Below, one piece after another: positions 57,690-64,000 of a stretch of DNA of 64,000 bases; position 1 is the stretch's first letter; each line of letters begins with the position of its first letter. The notes under the pieces are model-generated. The model did not search any database and had not been told where the DNA came from. It saw nothing but the letters and a program-made list of their open reading frames with translations. Position numbers and translations under genes: made by a program. This stretch comes from Trametes villosa (taxonomy: Eukaryota; Basidiomycota; Agaricomycetes; Polyporales; Polyporaceae): the NCBI GenBank assembly GCA_002964805.2, contig PUDQ02000001.1, positions 1,140,001 through 1,204,000 on the forward strand. Direction: 5' to 3'.

Positions 57690-58158
57690 GCGCGTCGACG
57701 GGTCGGGGTGAGATAGAGGGCCGCTAGATGACCCACGCGCCGCGGGCTGTAGGAGCAGGACGGTGCGACCTAGACGAGTGCTGCTGCTTTGTCTACTCGT
57801 AAAACGCGGCTAATGGATTCGGCGAGTGGTTTGACATGTATTTCCCCGCACCAGGCGTCGGCCATGCCTCGGCACCCGCGATCGGCGGTGCCGGCCCAGA
57901 CAGGCGGGCTCGTCGCCCAATCTGGCCTGCGATGGCCCATATATGGGTGTGCATGATTGGAAGAGCCGTCATGGAGTGACGGGGACGTGTTTATGGGCGC
58001 TTCTTAGCGTTGAAGGTTAGGGAGGATCGACGGAACGCGTCCGAGAATGGTAGGTGTCTTAATTGAAGGGCCAGTCCGTCCCCGGCCCCCTCCTTTCCTT
58101 CCGCCTCGCCGGTCCTCTCTCCTTCTCTCTCTCGACCACCACCCTCTCTTCTCCAGTC
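57690..58158. other. Intergenic region
   Basis: Terminator of AAT1 and CT-rich leader (58080-58155) of the next gene. No gene is supported. Confidence 0.45.
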
Positions 58159-61100
58159 ATGGCCTCCCCGGCACCCTCGCAGCGCTTTCCGCGCCAACCC
58201 CACGCTCCTTTTCTCCCCGGCGCATGGCCCAGCCTCTCCCAAGAGGACTTCGACCCCGACCTTTCCACCGCGTCCTACCCCGAAATAACTGACTTGCAGA
58301 ACACCGCGATCGATAGCGAAAAGGCGCAGAGACGGTGGACATATGCGGGTCCTGGAAAGCCCCCGATGGCCGCCTTCTCTCCTGCGACTCCGGCTAGCCC
58401 AGACTTCGTACCGCTTGTCCAAAGCGCGTCGCACGGCTCTCGAATGTCTGGTCTCACCGACAACACGGTGAGTCTCATTTGGACACGTAGTCCGAGCCTT
58501 TACTGAAGATTGTACGCTAGTCGTCCAGTCCCGCGTCGAGCGCGCTCAATACGCCCGAAATGACCAGATGGACAACCCTTCCATCTCCTACAAGGAGCGG
58601 CATTCAAGCTCGTGCGACCTTCGATTCTTGTGATGGAACAGACGGTTCTCCAGATCCCTTCGCTCAAACGAGCGGAGCACATAGTCCTCGCTATGACGCC
58701 GGTGCTCCCCTTGCCAAGCAGCCGTCTTCTCCGCTAATGCGTGACCGCTACGGATCCCCCGCTCTGGACGCCCCACTCCTCAGTATCGTCCCTGGCCTTC
58801 CTCCTCTGAAGTTTCCCCTTCCTGAGTTCTCGCCGCGTCGCGGGCGCTATGATTCTCTCCCGGCACCACCTTCTCCGTTGTCTGAGTCTTGCTCGCCACC
58901 TGCCTCTCTTGTAATCCCGTCTCCTGCGGCCGAGTACCCTCCCTCATCAGCACGTTCGCCCGCTGTACCCTCTTCGTCGGGCATCGCCGACGATTTCTTT
59001 CCTGTCATTGAGGCCACCCCGCAGGCTTCTCCTCAGCTCACCATACCATCCCTCCCGTCAAGTGCCTATGTCTCGGACGCCGATTCATTCGTTCTGCCAC
59101 CCGCAGACAGCATCAACACACATACCGCCGGGACCGTTCGCCCGGGCTTCGTGCAGGCCTCTCCATCGGCATTGCAGATGGACGCCTTTGCGCTGGCTGC
59201 TGCAGTAGCCGCTTCCCCCTCACGGTCTTCGTTGTCCTTACCGGCCTCGTTCCAGTCGACATCGGGAACCTCTGCCATGCAAGACACGCCGTTAGCCTCG
59301 CCCACTCAGGCAGCCCGCCCCTACAACTACAGGCAACCGTCGTGCTTAACGCATGCTTCTACGGGTCACTTCACTGGTGCCGCTCGCAGTGTCATGTTCG
59401 AGGTGGACGGTGACGAGGACACCGATGCCTCTCAAGGTGCATCAACCGATCGTATGGACCGTGCCCGCATGCGACGACGCTCCGCTCCCCCTCCTGCCGT
59501 GTGGCGCAGCCCTCGCCCGCCCGTATCCAAAACTACCACCAGTAGGGTAGACGTTGGCGCGTCACGGAAGGTGCGATCGGCCAAACAGCCGGTACTAGGC
59601 AAGGTGCGACGCATTGGGGAACGGATCCGAGGATTGTTCAAGAACAAGGGTGATAATGCTGTGAAGACGGGCGTCCGCAGTCCCGTTGAGCCCGCTCCCG
59701 GGTACGGGTTGATGACGACCACTACGGCTGTCACGAATATCGAGTATGAATCTGTAAGTGGCGATGTGCACCGATTTTGCTTGTTCTGATGGTGACCATC
59801 TCAGGAGCATCCCATCCCAGCGCCGAGTCCGCGGGCCAAGATGCTTCGGAATCACCGTCGTTCCCTCCCATTGCCGTCCCTCCTGCTCCCGTCTAGCGCG
59901 GAGAATCTTGCTTCGTCGATATTCAAGCGCCCCTCTGCGAGCCGGGCGAACAGCTCTCCAGCCAGGGAGGATCCTTTCGAGGATCAGCCTTCGCCAGGCG
60001 AGGCCTCTTCATACACCCCCACTCACTCCCCCCGGACTCCAAGGGCGCAGCGGCAACGCACCGTCACTGGCGATCAAACCCAGGAGACCCAGACGACGGG
60101 GCGGGGAAGTCAGAAAGGGCGAAGATTTTCCTTGACATCGGCCCTCTCGAAGTCGCGACTAGACACGCTGCGTGCAACGATGGCCTCTCGGTCCCCGATC
60201 CCTCCGATGCCATCGCATTCTTCGTACGACCACCTCCATCCCGCCGTATCGTCAGAACACGCATCTCGAGCGCCATCGGCTAGCGATGGAGGGAGCGGCT
60301 ATTGGGGAGAGGAGCTCCCGAGTGTTCAGATCACTCGTGGCAGTCAAGATTTCTGCCCAGCGGATGATCCACCCAGGAGAATGCGTACTCAGACCGCGCC
60401 TCCAGCGCCGCCGATGGAGACAGACACCGTCCCTACTACGCCGAAGGCCAAACGCCCTCGCCGGTTCTCTCTTTCTTCGATGATCGCAAGGCGGGCCTCT
60501 CGCACTCGCGTCGCGATGGCTGGCGTCAATGAGCTGCCCCCGGTGCCTTCCAGCTCGACGGTACCCCCGATACCCACGAGAGCCGCAACGGAGCAGTACG
60601 TTCGTCGCCCCCGCGGAGATACCATTACGACGATCACGCAAGGCGTTCCCTTCGACATCGTCCAACCCAGACCGCCTCCCGACTTCCAGTCTGACGCCTC
60701 TACGCCCCGCGATTCCAGTCACAATCGCTTCAGTGTCGCCTCCACGATGTCTAGTTCGCACGCCGGATCCGCCTACTTCGACGCCCGAGAGCAACTCAGC
60801 TCGGACAACCACCACTCCAGCTTTGACGCGGACCGATCCTGCTCGCCCGGAGTTGAGTCCGACTTGGACAGCATGAGCTTCGCGCGCACCCCCGACTACT
60901 GCAGCGGGACGTTCAGCTTCCGGTCCAGCGGGGACCGCCCCCGCTACGTCGACACCGACGAGCTCTCCATCCCCGGTTCCTACCACTTCCGGCCGAGCCT
61001 CGTTGGGAGGTGCGCGAGCACGAGCGCGGTGTCGCAGCTCATCGCCGAGAACACGAGCACGCCAGTGGTGAAGACGCTGCGGTTCAGCCCGAGCCTGAGC

Positions 61101-61244
61101 CTCTCGTTCGACAGGACGTGGTCGGACGACGGCGAGGACGACGAGGTGGGGATGATGGAGCAGGAGGAGGACCGCGGGTTCTTGCGTGCGCTGGGCTTCG
61201 AGTTCGACGAGATCGCGCGGCGGGTAAGGGAGGAGCCTATTTGA
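58159..61244 (+). CDS. Large Ser/Pro-rich disordered protein, function unknown
   Basis: Three exons, 58159-58467, 58521-59753 and 59805-61244, join in phase (993 residues). Nearly all of it is low-complexity Ser/Pro/Ala. More ordered short pieces are LSIVPGLPPLKFPLPEFSPR, PYNYRQPSCLTHASTGHFTG, a basic stretch KQPVLGKVRRIGERIRGLFK, GRRFSLTSALSKSRLDTLRA and KRPRRFSLSSMIARRASRTR. The acidic C-terminus contains MEQEEDRGFLRALGFEFDEI, which looks like a conserved end motif. There is no signal peptide or membrane span. Repeated R-x-x-S/T-P and RRFS sites suggest heavy phosphorylation by basophilic or proline-directed kinases. I recognise no family; it is probably a fungal-specific regulatory protein. 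The CT-rich leader and clean splice phases support the model. Confidence 0.75.
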
Positions 61245-61522
61245 CTTTGAGACGGTTCAGTATACCAGAAGCCATGGTGGATGGTGGCTTTGTACGATAG
61301 GGGGTTCCTAGGTTTACCGTAGATCACACTCGTTCATCTCGTTCTTTGTCATTCTTTCTTCAGGTCTGTGTCCGCTGTTGTGCATGTAAAAGCTGTGTAG
61401 TAGATTACCTTTGAATTGTATTTGTGGCTGATTCATCTCGTGCGCATACATTTCGCGGTTTTTGTGTGCCAAACTTGTGCATCGGATGGGTATCGTACAT
61501 GGCGTTCGTCCTCACTTTCCCT

Positions 61523-62838
61523 CTATATGTCCAAGTCCTCATCTGGATCGTCGTCGTCGAGATCATCCGCAGAGTCTGGGTCATATAAGATGGCTGCAGG
61601 CGGGTGTGCCTGACTCGCAGGTTTTCCTGTAGCATCGCGGTCAGAATGATTCAGTAGTGTTGCGAGAACGGTGCATACCTTCGTGTGCATACGGAAGCGG
61701 TACCTGCGCTCGGGAGCGCTGTTGCTCCGGGGTGAGGTTGAGGTTGAATGACAGGTTCTGTGTCGGATCCGGGGCATTCTGTGCCTGCAAGTCGACGATT
61801 AGCACCTCAGGTCATAGATGTCGATGCTGGACGGCGTAACATACCTCGAGCACAGGCCTCTTCGCCCACAAAACCTTCAAGCTATCAAGATCCTGCAGCT
61901 CGCAAGGACCCTCCGCAGCAGGCGACCACCCCTCAAGCACGCGCTCGACGCCCCGCCTCCGCCCAACCCCAGAATCCGCGCCGCCACGCACGATAACCTC
62001 GACCGCGAACTCCTGCAGGCCGCCGCCCTCGCCCCCAGGCCCGAACACGAGCCGCTCGGACTCGTAGTGGCGCTCGGAGATCGGGATGAACACGCCCCAG
62101 AATTTCTCCGGGGAGGAGAGCGGCGGGGGCGGGGTGAGGTACGCGGCGGCGAGGTGTGTGAGGAGCGCGGGCGGGTGTGCGATAAGGTGCGTGAGCGTGG
62201 GCGAGAAGCGCGTTTGGGTGAGGATGGGGAGGAGCGGGGAGGGGCAGAGGAGGTGCAGGATGAGGCGCGAGGTACCTGTAGGATGATGAAGCGTCAGTAT
62301 GTCTGGCGCGAGGAGGTGGTTGGTAGGTACTTGCCGCCGCGGGCGCGTATGATGGCCAGGAGTTCGGACAGGAGACGGGTAGTCTCTGATATAGAATCAA
62401 TGTCGGATAGTAGCGTATCGGCGGAGTCTATGATGACGTTCACAGGTCCTGCAGGGACTGGGCGCATATATACAGTCAGAACTCGGGAAGCGATGTAGCG
62501 CGACCACAGTGCTTACCGGACTGGACGGCTTCGAGCACCGTACTCCTCAACGAGGAGGCTGCGTTTTGATATTCGTCGGAGTCATATTCGTATCCGGGAA
62601 CATATCCTGTCCTATCCAAGACGCGTACGTTTTCGCGCGTTGCACTAGGAGAATCCAGGAAACTAGAGGGTGGGTAGAGGAAACAGAGCAAGACGGTTGT
62701 TTCGCGCGTCCGCTCGCTCGCGTTCTTCGCCACCGCGCGCACAATCGGAAGACATGTTTGCGCTGAAGACGACTGCAGCAAGAGAAGATGCTGGTTGCGC
62801 GCGGGCTGCGCGATGGCGGAGGAAAGGAGGGACGGCAT
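61523..62838 (-). CDS. ELP5: Elongator complex subunit ELP5
   Basis: Subunit of the Elp456 ring of Elongator, which modifies wobble uridines in tRNA. Five exons join in phase: 62517-62838, 62335-62457, 61845-62275, 61679-61784 and 61523-61626 (361 residues). The start MPSLLSSAIAQPARNQHLLL, LQSSSAQTCLPIVRAVAKNA, VLLCFLYPPSSFL and VLDRTGYVPGY match the RecA-like fold of ELP5. VNVIIDSADTLLSDIDSISE follows, then GGTSRLILHLLCPSPLLPIL and SSPEKFWGVFIPISERHYES. The C-terminal TQNLSFNLNLTPEQQRSRAQ and VPLPYAH, then an acidic Asp-rich end, are typical. The intron 62276-62334 has a GC donor (GCAAGT) instead of GT; no GT donor there keeps the frame. The start at 62838 is the Met that gives the conserved N-terminus. 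Confidence 0.85.
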
Positions 62839-63361
62839 TTTCAGATGGCTCGCGCCCGCGCGCACGACTGGATGTGCAGATCTTGCAAGGATCTCCGAGA
62901 AACTCGGAGAGCCGTCGGCTAACCTGAACGCGGGGTCGCGCCGGTCGGGCTCTCTTGTCCCTCTTCCCATGACTTTCGCTGCATGGGAGTTCGAAACTCG
63001 CAATAGATAGCTGCGCGTGTTGCACTGGTTGCGAACGAACCCTGGAAGGACTACTCGGGGAGAGGTGCTGTAAACCTGACACTACTTATTCTAGCGCGAT
63101 CCACCTCAAGGCTCACGCAACAGGTACCACACTCCCCGTCGAGTTACACTGCCGACCTCGCCACAGCGACTGTATGATGGCTACAAACGTACGCATACCC
63201 GCAATTTATAGTCAAATATGGTACTCAGGCCATCCATTGTATCAGCAGGTTCTCGTCCCCGTGGATCACTCCATGGAGGCACTCCCTGCAACTTCGCGCA
63301 TTCGCAAGATATACCCCGAGGACCTGTTCCCAAACGGCACCCAAGTCTGCTATAACCTCAG

Positions 63362-64000
63362 AGAAATCTGCAACATTGACGCGTGTCCGTGTAGGAGCCT
63401 ACGCCCCACTTCCCCATGGTCGCGTCCGGTACTGGATCCTGGGTCCCGAGGATGGTACCAAGGTGGGCCCATCCGCGAAACCGTTGTAGTAGCAATTGTC
63501 CGGAAGCCTTGACCGCAACATGCAAATACAGGTTGTCCTTATTCACGGGATATCCACCCCTGGCGTAACGTGGAAGGAGATCGCTCCTTACCTCGCGGAG
63601 CGCGGCTTTCGAGTGCTTGTTTATGGTACGTACATACCCCCAGACCTGCATATATGCGCACTCATGATCAGCCACGCCCTCGGAGATTCATATGGCAAGG
63701 GCTACTCTGAGGCTCCAAAGACGACTTTCGATGCGACCCTGTTCGTTGTGCAGCTGGCGCTCCTACTGCAGTACGTTCACTGGGAGGCCGCGCACATCGT
63801 CGGCTTCTCGATGGGTGGGGGTATCGCGGCTGCATTTGCCGCGTCCGTACCGCACCTCGTTGCGGGGAAGGTCGTGTTCATCTCTGCTGCCGGTCTTCTC
63901 GAGGTGCGTCCGATATACCATCTCGACGGCGCGCATGACCTAACGCTTGAGTAGCGTGCTCACGCACCCAATCCCGTACGATCTCCTACCTTCGCACTCT
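63362..64000 (+). CDS. Alpha/beta hydrolase (5' end unresolved; 3' part beyond the right edge)
   Basis: Exons supported by frame: one ending at about 63460 (LTRVRVGAYAPLPHGRVRYW, ILGPEDGTK), one reading VVLIHGISTPGVTWKEIAPY, LAERGFRVLVY and ending near 63626, and one from about 63688 (DSYGKGYSEAPKTTFDATLF, VVQLALLLQYVHWEAAHIVG, FSMGGGIAAAFAASVPHLVA, GKVVFISAAGLLE), which ends in a GTGCGT donor near 63903. LIHG before strand 3 forms the oxyanion region, and GFSMG is the nucleophile elbow with Ser. The acid and His would lie beyond the window. Upstream exons in 63170-63360 could not be fixed: one open frame starts at an ATG at 63174 but does not splice in phase by any GT donor I found. Substrate is unknown. 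Confidence 0.7.

Overview
This is a gene-dense piece of nuclear DNA from a filamentous basidiomycete. An Agaricomycete wood or litter decayer, polypore-like, fits best. The evidence is the high GC content, introns of about 45 to 70 bases with GTRNGY donors and CTRAY branch points, CT-rich leaders, a tandem BTB/POZ family of the kind expanded in Agaricomycetes, and a GH74 xyloglucanase carrying a fungal CBM1. Almost every gene is split, so most gene models here were assembled by joining reading frames at splice sites. Where exon junctions are given, the codon phase was checked across each one.

Layout. 1-6.1 kb: UTP23 (cut by the left edge) and EMC7 diverge, followed by a conserved fungal protein of unknown function, a secreted CAP/PR-1 protein and a DLT1-like membrane protein. 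6.3-7.5 kb: a glutathione transferase-like gene. 8.2-12.7 kb: three BTB/POZ paralogues in tandem, with a segmental duplication whose breakpoint left a truncated BTB 3' end. 13-14.4 kb: NADH-cytochrome b5 reductase. 15.7-24.4 kb: a dual-specificity phosphatase, the Golgi protein TVP23, an orphan polytopic membrane protein and a leucine-rich-repeat protein. 24.6-32.1 kb: GH74-CBM1 xyloglucanase and a kinase-like protein with degenerate catalytic motifs. 33.0-33.7 kb: a 708-base non-autonomous terminal-inverted-repeat element. 34.2-36.5 kb: an amino acid permease. 36.5-39.0 kb: no recognisable gene. 39-47.3 kb: an LRR-RhoGEF, an MTM1-type mitochondrial carrier and a VAM7-type SNARE. 47.7-53.2 kb: the AMPK gamma subunit SNF4, an SSH4-type Rsp5 adaptor and a small single-pass protein. 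53.7-57.7 kb: aspartyl-tRNA synthetase and mitochondrial aspartate aminotransferase, divergent. 58.2-64 kb: a large disordered orphan, Elongator subunit ELP5 and the start of an alpha/beta hydrolase.

Functionally this is mainly housekeeping DNA: rRNA processing, ER membrane insertion, Golgi and vacuole traffic, tRNA charging and modification, energy sensing and amino acid uptake. A few accessory loci lie among these genes: secreted CAP protein, xyloglucanase, glutathione transferase and the BTB cluster. The most unusual structures are the inverted-repeat element with its nested, covarying hairpins and 7-9-base target duplication, and the BTB duplication, in which a noncoding block is better conserved than the genes beside it. 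I found no CRISPR array, rRNA gene, convincing tRNA gene or virus-derived gene. A wholly new multi-gene system is not evident.
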